Made by a program: the position numbers and the translations under genes
Notes under the pieces: model-generated
The model's database searches: none
Told to the model about the DNA's origin: nothing
The model's input: the letters and a program-made list of their open reading frames with translations, nothing else
Shown: in pieces, positions 1-11,559 of the stretch
Layout of the letters: each line of letters opens with the position of its first letter
Numbering within the stretch: position 1 is the first letter of the stretch
Assembly (NCBI GenBank): GCA_973895155.1
Contig: OZ316899.1
Coordinates: forward strand, 372,001-436,000
From: Marsupella aquatica
Taxonomy: Eukaryota > Marchantiophyta
Direction of reading: 5' to 3'
Length of the DNA stretch: 64,000 bases

Positions 1-2
1 TT

Positions 3-3000
3 GAGTCCACCCCAAGCACATCTACTGTCGGGGATGAGGAAACGCACGAACAACTCGTCGAGACGGAGGACACGGCTCCAGCTAAGCAGGGAGCCGAGGC
101 TGCTTCTACCGTTGCAGAGCCTCGTGACCACGAACCAGCCCAACAACCACCCGAGGCCGAAAACTCGAGACCGAGGCATAAGAAACGAGTCTCATGGGAT
201 CCGTCCATTCCGCAATTGGAGGAAGAAACTCCAATCCCGAGACCAATCCCGGTTCCACCCATGTACGGAGGAGTTCGGCTAGCTGAGCTTGATGCGAGCC
301 TGGACCCGAGCCTGCGAAACCAGGTTGAAGTCATCAGGAAGGAGCACTACCGAAAGTACACCATTGGGATGGACAAATCTTTTAACCTGGGCCACGCTCT
401 GACAGGGGAGGCTGAAAAATCCATCCAAGCTTTGCTCAAGGAATATGAAGATGTGTTTGCATGGAGTCATCATGATTTAACAGGCGTCTCCCCCGAGTTG
501 GGAGAACACACGATCGATCTGAACCTAGGAGCCCATGCGGTACGGCAGCGACAACGTCGCATGAACCCGAGGTACTCCATCTTAGTGAAGGAGGAAATTG
601 ATCGTCTCCTCACCGCCGATATCATCTACCCAGTAATGGCCAGCGACTGGGTCTCTCCCATTGTCATTGTACCAAAGAAGGGAGGTACGGATGGGAAACC
701 TAAGATTCGTATTTGTCAGGACTACCGTAAGCTGAACGACGCAACCCGAAAAGACCATTACCCATTACCATTCACGGATATGGTTCTAGATATGGTAGCC
801 TGAAATGAAATCTATACATTTCTTGACGGGTATTCAGGTTATAACCAAATCTGGATTCGCCTCACGGATCAGCTCAAAACAACTTTCACTACGGAGTGGG
901 GGACTTTTGCATTTCGGAGGATGCCTTTCGGTCTGTGTAATGCCCCGGCCATGTTTCAGCGCCTGATGATGAATATCTTCCACGATTTCCTACGGGAATT
1001 TCTGGAGATATTTATCGATGACTTTGCCATCTTCGGAACCGTTGCCATGCACCCCGAACACCTAAGACGAATGTTGCAACGATGCCGAGATGTTAACCTC
1101 AAACTACATCCCGCCAAATGCTTCTTCGGGGTAGAGGAGGGGGTGTTACTCGGGCATCGTGTGTCCAAACGGGGCATTGAGGTGGACCAAGAGAAAGTTG
1201 CGGCCTGGATGGTAGTGGTGTTCCCCGTGGATCAAAAAGCAGTACGATCCTTCTTGGGCTGCGTAGGGTATTACCGTCGGTCCATTAAAGATTTTGCTAA
1301 AATAGCTTTGCCCCTAACAGAGATGATGAAAAAGGATGCGGTGATCGAGGAGACCCCAAGGAGACGGGTTGCTTTCAAAGAACTCCGTAAAAGACTCACC
1401 ACCGCACCTATCATGGTCACTCCAGACTGGAACAAGGAGTTCCACGTGTATGTCGACGTGTCAGGCTTCTGTATCGGGTCTGTGCTTAGTCAGCTTGATA
1501 CAGACGGACGCGATCACCCCATCTACTTCGCTAGCCGTCAATTATTCACAACCGAAAAAAATTATTCCCCCATGGATCGAGAGGCACTGGGCATAATCTA
1601 CTCATGTAAGAAGTTCCGGCACTATCTGCTCGGCTACAAGGTCATCTTCCACACGAATCATGACAGCCTGAAGTACATGGTCAACAAAGCAGACGTAACG
1701 GGACGGATAGCCCGTTGGGTGCTACTTCTCCAGGAATTTAACTACGAAGTTTGGGTTCGGCCAGGAAAGGCACACCTCAATGTCGACTTCTTTTCATGGT
1801 TGGACGGCGTACCAGTCGATCAGCCAATTGATGATATTTTTCCGGATGAGGAGTTGTTCCACGTAGGGGAGGGGACACCAACGTGGTACGGCTCGATAAT
1901 CACCTTCCTTTTAACAGGCCGCATCCCTGACGGCATCAATCAGGAGGCCGCCGCTGTGTTTTTACGGAAAGCCGGGCCTTACGTCATGATACAGGGTCAC
2001 CTACATAAGGAAGGTATTAATGGAAAGTTACGACGCTGCTTAGAGTATAAGGAGACGCTTATCGTGATGCGGGCCCTGCATGAAGAAGAAGCTGGAGGCC
2101 ATTTCGCGGCGGTCACGACAGCCTGAAAGATTCTGCACTCGGGGTATTGGTGGCCTACGTTGCATTGGGATGTACAGCGCTTCATTAAGGGCTGTGACTT
2201 GTGTCAGCGAGCTGGGGCCCCGAGGCGGGCTCATCATCACCCGCTCACATCTGTGCTTCCATTGGCACCATTCGAAAAATGGGGAATTGATTATATCGGG
2301 ACGTTTACTCCCGTTACCCGAAGGCGAAGATGCAGGTACATCCTATTAGCTATTGATTACTCCACCAAATGGGTCGAAGCGCGGGCTACGGTAAAGGACG
2401 ATGCCGCAACCAGTGCCAGATTCTTATACGAACAGATTTTCACCCGATTCGGCCCGCCCTTAGAATTGGTAAGCGACCGTGGAACCCACTTCCTCAATGA
2501 CACCGTAGCCCAGCTTACGGAGCGTTACCTAGTCAAGCACCGCAAGACTACCCCGTATCATCCTAAAGCCAACGGGATGGCGGAGAGAGCAAATGGTATC
2601 ATTGGGAAGATCCTCAACAACTGTAGCTGCGCACAAAACGGATTGGGATGATAAGTTGTACGCAGCGGTGTACTCGTATAATCTCGCTTACAAAACTACT
2701 ACGAGTCACAGCCCATACTTTCTCGTGTTCGGCCAACATTCGTTGGTGCCCGTCGAGTTTGAAGTACACACTCCACGAATCAGCATTCGGGATCGCTTAC
2801 CTGAATCTGAAAGTTCGTCAGACCGAGCTTATCAGATTGAAGCCTTGGAAGAAGCACGGCTACTAGCAGCTCGACACGCCATGAAGAAACAGGCAACTTC
2901 GAAGAAGCAGCACGACAAAGGACTACGGAGGGTCGACGTCGTGGCAGGCGATCTAGTCCTCCTGTACGATAGTAGGTACATGCAGTTTCCAGGGAAGCTT

Positions 3001-3222
3001 CATACCCGGTGGTTAGGGCCCTTCCTTGTCAATCAGATCTACCATAACAGATCTTTGGAGCTTGCGACATATGCCGGCAATTTACTCCCCACGCGAATCA
3101 GCTACGATCGTGTAAAAAAGTACCACCATCAAGATGACGACGCCGAGAGTGATGTTCGCGAGGATGCTTCACAATTAAGCAGTGAGCTATGTGACGCCGC
3201 CGGTACGGCGGTTAATGAGTGA
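3..3222 (+). pseudogene. Ty3/gypsy pol polyprotein, 5'-truncated and broken
   Basis: One reading frame runs from the window edge and encodes a Pro/Glu-rich linker, then reverse transcriptase (KIRICQDYRKLN near 700, FIDD near 1011-1022), RNase H (FHVYVDVSG near 1440) and integrase. The integrase has a His-His-Cys-Cys region near 2085-2205 and a DDE core with VSDRG near 2470 and MAERANG near 2578. The final part, in another frame (2593-3222), is the integrase C-terminus. Breaks: in-frame TGA at 801-803 and 2124-2126, and a net frameshift between about 2610 and 2640. The RT linker resembles plant Tat/Athila-type elements, an inference without a tree. Gag and protease would lie left of the window. 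It cannot make a full Pol as it stands. Confidence 0.93.
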
Positions 3223-3655
3223 TTCGGTCTAACTGCGCTCGGCACGCGCGTTAGGAGTATCTTAGGCCGCTATTATTAGCATAACGACAATATTTAGGTA
3301 ATCATTATGGGTAGGATATCATTAGGCAATAAGGGGGAATTCAGGTTCGGACTGGCGGCTGGTCGCTATTCGCACACCCGGGTTACGAGCGTGGAGGGGC
3401 CCCTCCCTCGGGTCCGTATAACGAACTTAAGGAAGCGGCCTCTGACACGCGCTGACTCAGACCGGCGGAGTGGCCGGCACACCACAAGCGTGAGCGGTTC
3501 AGCCTATGGGCGTCGAGGGGACGTCGGGGGATCAACAAGCCCTCAAGGTATAAAAGGGGAGCAACCCTTTGTAGTGCACCAGTCCATCAGCCCACGCGCC
3601 AGCTTCGACCCTAGCTCTCTCGTTCGCTCTAAGTCGCCACTACTATCTCCTCTGA
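3223..3655 (+). promoter_or_regulatory. Non-coding spacer with TATA box, possible LTR or internal promoter
   Basis: GC-rich spacer between pol and the next ORF. A purine run (AATAAGGGGGAA) lies near 3328-3340 and a good TATA box, TATAAAAGGGG, at 3549-3559, about 107 bp before the ATG at 3656. I found no second copy of this segment in the window, so whether it is an LTR of a neighbouring element or an internal promoter for the extra ORF stays open. Confidence 0.4.
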
Positions 3656-6297
3656 ATGTCGCACACGATCCTCTCCAGCTCGGCCATTCGATTCTGGACG
3701 CAGTTCCTATCTACCGGAAGGCACTTGGCCGACTCATTGAAACACGCCAACCCGTGCCGATACGAAATCGAACGCGAGTACGAGAGAGTCATCCGCCTAG
3801 CAGGACGACACCACTACATCCTTAACTTTGACTACCCGTCTCAGAGCGAGCTTTATCGACCAGCAGAGGTATCCGGGTACTTCTTCAACGGAGACAAATA
3901 TATCGGGTTCTAGGAAGCATTGCTTCGGCTTCCGGACGAGGTCTTCAATATCCCGGGTATGATCGACTTGCAATGACATCACTTTGACCACATTCCTGCT
4001 CAGGTTCGGGCTATCATCAACAGCGAGTCCAGCACTACCCGTTCGACAAGGTCGTCTGCACTCGCTTCGGAGAACTTCTACCAGCACCTATAGAGCTTCA
4101 TAGGAACTCGGCCAGCAACCAACATGACCAACTCAGTCGTACCCGTACTCGTACCCGTACCCATACAACCTCAAGCTCAGCTTCAGCTTCAGCCTCAGCC
4201 GTAGCCTAGCCAAACCCCACCACCGATCGCCCAGCCAGCACAAGTACGCTCCGTCATCAACGCTGTGGATCTTAGCGATGACAACAAGACTACCCTACCC
4301 TTGACCAGGCGGCCCAGAGGAACAAGCGCTCAGGGGGCCGACACTATATCGTGCCCACCCCCTGCTCTGATCCTAGGAGCGGCCCCGGCAGACAACATGG
4401 TGACCGTGGCCGACCCGGGCCCGTTACTAACGGCAGTGGCACTACCCAGGCCCGATCGGGAGGATGGGGAGGTGTCACCTTCCCCGAGCCAGTCATGGGG
4501 GAAGAAGAGGAAGGAATCCGCCACTGCATCCGGGTTACCGTTGGCCACGGTAGCCGTGGCCAAGGTGACGATGCACCGCATGGGGGAAAACGTTCACAAA
4601 AACATCCTCCATCCCAAGCATGCGGTGTACCTGAAGACTCAGGGATTCGAGCACCTCGCCTCCCTCCCCTGGAACACTTGCAGGTACTACGGGGAGGACA
4701 TGACGGAGTTCGTCAGGAATTATGACGACGCGCGTCAACATACTCGGCTACGGGGAAGGAGTATGTCCCTCACGGAAGAACGGCTCAGGATGATCTTCGG
4801 GTTACCCGAAGGTGACCATCGAGTCGAATCACGGGCTCCCGGGGGCAAGGGAGCCAAGTACCAATCTTCAAGTTTTCCCTCAGAGGGAGTAGTGGACAAC
4901 GGGTTCGTGATGAAGACCTGCCTCATCCCCGAGATAGCTGAGCGACTGGAGTTCCAGAGGTACGCCCTCCACATGATGGAACCCCGGGGGGAGATCTCCG
5001 CCGCCCAGGTTATCCAGGTCGAGAACTATCGACCTAGGAGGTGGGCGTCGTACTTCGCTAAGAAATTCCATGAAGAGATGGAGCGGCGAAGGAAGACGCT
5101 GTACATTGGCGGGAAGGCGTATTTCGCTAGCCACATCGAGATCATTCTTGAGTGGTACGCCCGGTTTGATCGACGAACCCTTCCCCGTGTCAACGTTACA
5201 AAGCTGGTCCCAGCTAGGTGGGTTTTCCCGGCCTTGGAGAGACGGCCCCAACCCGAGGCCCAAAGTCCAGCGGACACGCCAGCTTCACCCACCCCACCTC
5301 CACAAGTAGCTGTAGTCGTAACCAAAGAGGTACCGGATGGGTCGGTCGTTGCAACCGTTGATGCGACCCAACAAGTCGGGCTAAGTACAGAAGTCGGTAC
5401 GACGGAGGTCTTACCCGAGCCAGGGTCTCCCAAAGACCCACCGGTGGCTATTCCGGAGAACCGGACATTGCTGCAGGAGGACACTCCAGCCCCTTCCAAC
5501 GTTACGTCCCCAGGGCTGGACGTCACTGCCCCGGCCCCCGCGCATGTTGATGTCTGCCGTGCCCAACTCCGGACAGGCACAACCTGGACCACCCGGAACT
5601 CTTCGTACCGGGTACATTTCTGAACGGGCTTCTGGGAGATTTCTCTCATCAAATTGCCCGGGATACCGGGGAGTTCATGGCCCGGAAGGTAGCCTGTTTC
5701 TTCAATCAGGAGTTGGTTGCCGTAGTAAAGGCAGGTCGGGCCCAGTCAGAGGCCCTTCAGAGGATAGAGCGGTACCGGGTGGAGTCCGTGTACCTAAAGA
5801 ATGAAGTTGCGGCTCAAGAGGCTGAGCTTCTGCAACTACGACCCAAGGTTGCAGCCGCCGATGAGTTGTTAGCAAAGGCGCACGCTCTTACCGCCCTAGC
5901 CGAACAGGCCAAAGCTGGGAACGAGGCCGAGATTACACGACTCCGGAACCAGATTGACAGTTTGAAGAATCAAACTGTCACCTGGCAGAAAGACCTGGAG
6001 GAGGCCGAGGAACGGGCCCAACGGGACACGGCGGAGATAGCCACGCTGCAGGCCGAGGTGGCGCGGCTCCAAACCGAGGCCGAGAAGCAGGACCAGCTGG
6101 CGGGTAAACTGACAAGTGACGCCCAGCAGCTGGAGGAGGCTTGTCAAGAGGCAGCAGAGGAGACGGACGCGGCGAGGCGAGAGAACGAATCTCTGTTGGA
6201 CCAGGTCCAGCTCCTCAAGGCGGACAATGACAGGCTTCAAAGGCAGCGGGATGGCCGCTCCCATTCGGGCGGCTCTGGCAAGCGTGCCAGGCATTAG
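3656..6297 (+). pseudogene. Retroelement extra ORF or gag with C-terminal coiled coil, degenerate
   Basis: An ATG at 3656 opens a frame that, apart from stops at 3911-3913 (TAG), about 3974 (TGA), about 4091 (TAG) and about 4201 (TAG), continues to 5623. The longest intact piece (4265-5623) has a Pro/Ala-rich start, a helical block (LPWNTCRYYGEDMTEF near 4660 and RRWASYFAKKFHEEM near 5040) and a Pro/Thr-rich tail. A frameshift near 5575-5582 moves into the frame of 5677-6297, a heptad-rich coiled coil ending in a basic SGGSGKRARH tail. No zinc knuckle or protease is visible. Its position after integrase on the same strand fits the additional ORF of plant Tat/Athila elements, or the gag of an adjoining element. 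I do not recognise a specific function. Confidence 0.5.
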
Positions 6298-7398
6298 CAG
6301 CGGAGTAGGAATAGATTAGGATTAGGACTAGCTTAGTCAGGCTCTTGGGACAGGCACCTGCCTTAGGTACAGCAGCGCTGCCGTGCTGTCCAGCCTGCAT
6401 AGATTAGGATCTTCTAATAAGACACAGCCGTTTTCTGGCCTGACTGTCAGCTTAGTTAGGACCTTAGTCAGTGAATCTTCGGCGAGAGGACACCCGGTCC
6501 CTCGTCCCTTAGTATTTAGTGCACCCCTCGGTAGAGGCAGGGGGGGTTTTTAGTTGCAGAGTTGGGCGTCCGCGGTATGTGCGGGGAGTCCCGACCTCTG
6601 GGAATGAAAGAGTACCAAGGGGAGGGGGTAGGACTAAGCTCGTCGGGCGAGTGCGGAGCCGGGCTCTGTTGTAGTGTGCACCCTCGGCCTTGAACCTGTT
6701 CATTCCGGGGCTGTCGGGTCAACTAAGTGTACGCATATGTTCCCTTTGTAGTAAAATCCTTTCCCATCATTTTCCTTCGTGTAAATCAAGATTGTATGCA
6801 TGTGCGCGTGTATGTGTGTGGGTTTCTCGTATATGGGTGGCAGCGCCAGGCCAAGCGCACTACCCGAGACGTGCACAGGGTGCAGCCTGCGGGTAAGTGG
6901 TTGCGAGCACGGGTTGAGGACCTGTATCATCGAATCCGGATCGAAGGCGGACAACACGAAGGCTTAGAAGCCCTTAAGCCGGGGTCGATCCTGCTATCGA
7001 CTAAGGTACGTTCCGGCGGCGGAACACAAACCATACCTAGGAGGTGTCCGTATTTAGCAGTATGCGCACTTAGCGCTAGTTTACGAGAATAAGGTGCATT
7101 ACGTGCTTCCCTTCCTGCCCGAACCCTCAGATTTACGAGGGATGTGCCCGTCTAAGCTGAAGTCTGAGTTAAGGCCGCAGCCGATGACGTGACACCTAGC
7201 CAGGTGGATCAGTGTATTATGGTTCCAATGCACACTATGAGAGGATGGTCCATCGTCATTCCCATCTTCCCACGACGGAGGAAGGGTTTGATGGCATCAG
7301 TAATTGTAGATGATATGGATCCATGACCATAAATGTATTCAATGCATGTATATATTTGTTATGGCCACCTTCATGTGGGTTTGTAGCATCTGTGGGTA
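6298..7398 (+). other. Non-coding retroelement tail
   Basis: No supported gene. A polypurine-like run (GGCAGGGGGGG) near 6536-6546 could be a polypurine tract, with an LTR to its right, but no matching left LTR is in the window. The open frames seen here are short and unconvincing. Confidence 0.3.
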
Positions 7399-8870
7399 AC
7401 GTCGTTGTATGACTATTACGTCTGGTAGACCAATGTATCTTCAAACTACGTCGTACCAGGTAGACTTTAATTAAAATTAACGTGGTTTAATTGAGCCTTC
7501 AACGATGGTAATTTACCCACAACCGAGTTTGCGGTACTCCACACGACGTTGATTCTCCACATAAAACAACGTTACACTAACTTACGTCATTTTAGGGTGT
7601 ATTAAACCAAAGACGTCGTGTATTGCAAGGTTACTATATCCGCGCGACGTTAATGACAGTGGTGACATTAATTGGCACATGCATTCAAAATGAAAAACAT
7701 GAGGGAGTCTTTATTCAGATTCAGTATGATATAGAGATACAAAGGTCCTACAAAGCACATTGCATGTCCACCACAAAGCGACTATAACCTAGCCAAATCA
7801 CTAAACTGCCTCATCCACTGACATCCAGATTGTTGCTACTTAAGGAGTTCCTTGACCAGACCAGTAGTACTCCTCACCTGCCTTCCTTGTTTTGTAAGAA
7901 TCACGCCTCTGCCTCTGGTTCCATTTCTTCCAGACGACCTCTTCCCCAGCCTTTAGCCTTTCAGCCTCAACCTCAACTGCACAACTTTCCTTATAATCAT
8001 ACAAGACAATGTGAAGCTCAGTCGGAGACAGCTCACATTTGGGCAATGTAGGTGGATCTGCCTCCCCATCATCTGGGTTGGGCGCCTCATCCAACATCTG
8101 ATCATCACCTGGATGCAGCAGGAAGTCTCCTGGATCCAACTGTTTGTTGGCCAGAATTGAGCACTCTACCCAACTGATAGAAATGAAATGAACCGTCTCT
8201 GCAAAGTGCTTGATCAATCCATGGTAGTCACTGAAGTACTCAACAACTTCTTTCCACGTATAGGCCAACAAGTAGTCTGTTTCCGAGGTACACAACTTCT
8301 CAATAACGCCTCCCCGACAAAAGAACCCACGTATAGTCTTGTCCTCTTCACCAAGTGGACGGAAGCAACAATGCACATCCTTGAAGAACTTGCGCACCAT
8401 GACTGAAGACTGAGTCTATCGTCTATCCCACGCTACAATTTCTTTGTACTCAGGAAGAGTGCATTCTCCAAAAATCACAAACGCAAGCCTACTTTGGTCT
8501 CAGCACTCTTAAACCAAAATCCTCCCGTAGAAAACCCAAGCTATACTTGAGTCAGCATGGACTACTCCTCATTCAAGTCGTCCACACCAATGTACTCAAT
8601 GTCTAACATGGCTTGATTCATTTGGAACGTCCTACAGAGCAACGTTACCTCTTTAACGGCTGCCTCCACGATGTAAACATTGACGTCGTGATACCCTACA
8701 CACATTACGTCCTCGACTACGACGTTAATATTGAACGACAACCAAAATGACGTTTAGGAAAGCTCATCCGGAGACATTACTTTTAAACGTGTTTCCAACG
8801 ACGTTAAAATGGGGGCAATCGGCGCTTAGATTTCTCCGACGTCTTAGTTACGTCGGACGTAGTTATAAAT
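7399..8870. mobile_element. Putative DNA transposon with ACGACGTT-type subterminal motifs
   Basis: Two AT-rich blocks, about 7399-7660 and 8640-8865, are dense in short motifs related to ACGACGTT, GACGTC and TTACGTC, on both strands (for example near 7399, 7444, 7551, 7611, 7642, 8681, 8720, 8800 and 8840-8862). They flank a single intact ORF (8400-7840, minus). Clustered short subterminal repeats on both sides of a gene are typical of plant DNA transposons. I could not find convincing terminal inverted repeats or a target duplication, so the limits are approximate and the superfamily is unknown. Confidence 0.45.
7840..8400 (-). CDS. Hypothetical protein, 186 aa, inside putative DNA transposon
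   Basis: Intact ORF with a true ATG at 8400 and stop at 7840. The product has an N-terminal region with Cys and aromatic residues (FKDVHCCFRPLG), an acidic Pro-rich centre (about residues 90-125) and a basic Lys/Arg/Trp-rich C-terminus (EEVVWKKWNQRQRRD). No signal peptide or membrane segment is evident and I recognise no family. The surrounding motif-rich flanks suggest a transposon-encoded accessory protein or a captured gene exon. It could also be a chance ORF, but its length and full start-to-stop frame argue moderately against that. Confidence 0.45.
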   Translation of the reverse strand: MVRKFFKDVHCCFRPLGEEDKTIRGFFCRGGVIEKLCTSETDYLLAYTWKEVVEYFSDYHGLIKHFAETVHFISISWVECSILANKQLDPGDFLLHPGDDQMLDEAPNPDDGEADPPTLPKCELSPTELHIVLYDYKESCAVEVEAERLKAGEEVVWKKWNQRQRRDSYKTRKAGEEYYWSGQGTP

Positions 8871-9828
8871 GTAGTCATGGCAATCGTTAATTATATTAAC
8901 AACAATTATGAGGAGGTATTGTTAGCATCCAACGCAACAAAATCTAGTAGTGGCATGACCACCTGAGGAGTGTGACCCTCCAACTTGACCACTGAATTCC
9001 TATTGTCAACAATGGCAATGGTGGTGGAAACTGAAGTCCTGTCACTAGGCACCACTCTCGAGAAATGATAAGGTACCTTGTGAAGGGAGTTAGTGTCCAC
9101 GGTGTTGCAAGAACTTAAAGTTAGGGGCTCCTTGGGCAAACTGCGCATTTCAGGCTGCGATTGGGACAGGCGACAAGCACTTTTCGGAGTGAACTCTCAC
9201 TCCTTTATATTTTTTACTTTTCTCACAAAGGTTACAATAGGTGCCCTCGAGTAAGCTTGCCCGCAAGAGTCTGGTAGCTGGCCCTACGGCGGGCCGCTAC
9301 CTCTAACTTGTCGAGTAGAACTCCTTGAGTGACTAACCACTCAAAATATGACGGAAAAACTATCCTCCTTAGCTCACAAAACCAAAACTCGACTAGCTAC
9401 TCCACTAGTCTAAAACAACTCACACAAAACTCGGGCCTGGACCAACAAGGCTTCAAACTCAAGAAATCCCCGCCTGGATCGACAAGGCTCCAAACTTGAG
9501 AAATCCCCGCCTGGATTGAAAACTCCACACCTGGATCCAACACTTGCCCAAAACTCCAAAACCGTCGCACAACAGTCAAGTTCCGCAGAACGAAGCGGAA
9601 CTCACAAAATGCAACTCAATAGATCTCAATAGACAACCGCCAACCTCAATGAGCCAAGGCTCAAGTCTTAAGTAGCATTGGAAACCCAACCATCCAGCCT
9701 GAGCCAACTGCCATCAGCGAGACTCATCCAAACTCCAAGCCTGGTGACTCACCCAAACACCAAACCTGGTGACGACGAGTCACCCAGTCACCAAACCTCA
9801 ATCCATCCAACCAAACAGCCCCTCCGAG
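8871..9828. other. Non-coding, with short tandem repeats near 9433-9545
   Basis: Mostly without supported genes. A weak minus-strand frame (9148-8906) is not recognisable. About three imperfect copies of a roughly 50-bp unit containing GCCTGGA..GACAAGGCT..CAAACT lie at 9433-9545. Further CCAAACCTGGTGAC-like short repeats occur at 9735-9805. Confidence 0.4.
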
Positions 9829-11559
9829 TCAGCATGCACGCAACCCAACCGGGAGGCCTCGCCCATCATCCCCTATAAAAACCATTCCTGAGCCAAAATC
9901 TTTCGGCACGACAACGGTCTTTCCACTCAACAACATAGCCAGAAAAGATGGAGCAGCATGACCAGAATCAAGTGTAGCTCTGGTCACATAATCAGCAGCA
10001 ATCGGTACTGGGGCAGCCAAACCAGTGGAAACATGTAATGGAGAAGAAGAAGGTCCAGTATGTACATGAGATTGGACCTCCAAAACCGGTGTCACAGGGG
10101 CTGATGAAGAATGCAATGAGCCCTCTAGCGCTCTGATGACAGCTCTAGCATCCAGCTGTAAATCATGGCAACTAAAAAGTGGAGTTGTAAGAATCTATTG
10201 TGCCATAATGGAGGTAAAATGCTCAGGCAACTCAGGAGAAACAACTCCTTCTGAAATGTCAGCAACACCTGGTGGTGGAATGGATGTAGTTACAGCTCCC
10301 TCCCCCCTTGCCAACAAGGTGCATTCTTCAGCAAGTGTGAGTGGCTGAAAATATTGGGGTATGACAGCCCGAGCTCCCCTGGCTCTAGTCATAGGACCAG
10401 CAGCAAGACCATCAGCCTGTACAATGCGGCGTGTGGGAGCAGTACGAGAGGCAGCACTGGCCTGTTGGTAAGCAAAATAGGAAGGGCATAATGAATCTAA
10501 AAATTCTGTTGTAAGGCCAGGCTGTGTAGCAGAGGATAGCACACACTCATCCATATGAGCATCAAATGGCAAGCCATAGAAAGAGCGGGGCAGAGGTGCT
10601 GAACTGTCAGTGGTGCCTGGACCAGGGATGGGTTGCACGTGACCAGCAGGTTGAGAAGGACCAGCAGAGGCAGGTGACTTGCCTTTGATGTTGGCAAGTT
10701 GGGCACGTAAGGGCTCAACCTCATGAGTCAAATATTGGAGTTGAGTTGTCTGTGCATTGTGAGCCTCCTTCTAAGCTGGTTGCTTCTGTGGCTGCTTGGG
10801 CGGTTTGTTGGTACCAGGTGCTTTGCCACTGGAAGGAGGAGCAACTGAGGCAATAGGAGCCCTCCTAGCTGGTGGGGGAGTGGAAGCAGGAGCAGGATGA
10901 GGGGTCTGCTGTCGTAGCTGCTTCCTCTTTGGGAATTTGGCAAAACAAACTACCTCCAAGTGACCCACTTTCCCGCAAAAATCACAAGATAGGTCCTCAA
11001 CAACAATATCACATTCATTAGCTTTGTGATTAGGGTTACCACAGTAGTTGCAAGATGGCAGCATGAAAGCAACATGTGCTGACTTGGTCTTGGAACCATA
11101 CTGTGGCACACGGGAAGGAGTGGCCAGTGTAGGGGCAGCAGCCTGGTACCTGGATCGCGGTGGACACGCAATACTGGCCTCATAATGTGCATGGGCCAAC
11201 TCAAGTTTCTCAGCAGTGTCATAGACATTGAGCAATGCGTAGCTGTCTCCAAACTCTGAGAATACTTGCTGCAACACTTGCGACTGGAGAGCTGGTGTGC
11301 CCTCTAATGCACGAAGATAGCGATGAGTAGCCTCTAGGTCAGTGATGCTCTGGGTGCCCTCCTTCAGCTTGAGAAGCCGGCGATACATCATCTTCAATGT
11401 TTCATCGCGCTGTCTCACAAAGGTGGCCAACTGCATGATTTTGTCAGCACTCTTGATTGGGAATTCCAATTCAAGAACCTAGAAAAACTCAGCCACTGGA
11501 TCAACAAAGGCAGGGGAATCAATGGTGGGAGATGTCGTGGTAGGGTAACTCACGGGTAG

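Noticed and set aside
4330-5652. Several minus-strand and alternative-frame ORFs over the extra ORF
   Set aside because: High GC content opens many frames. The sense frame has domain-like structure and continues across the stops, the others do not.
7229-7240. CACTATGAGAGG near 7233 as a CACTA terminus
   Set aside because: No matching TAGTG inverted end or 3-bp duplication found on the right side of the ACGACGTT region.
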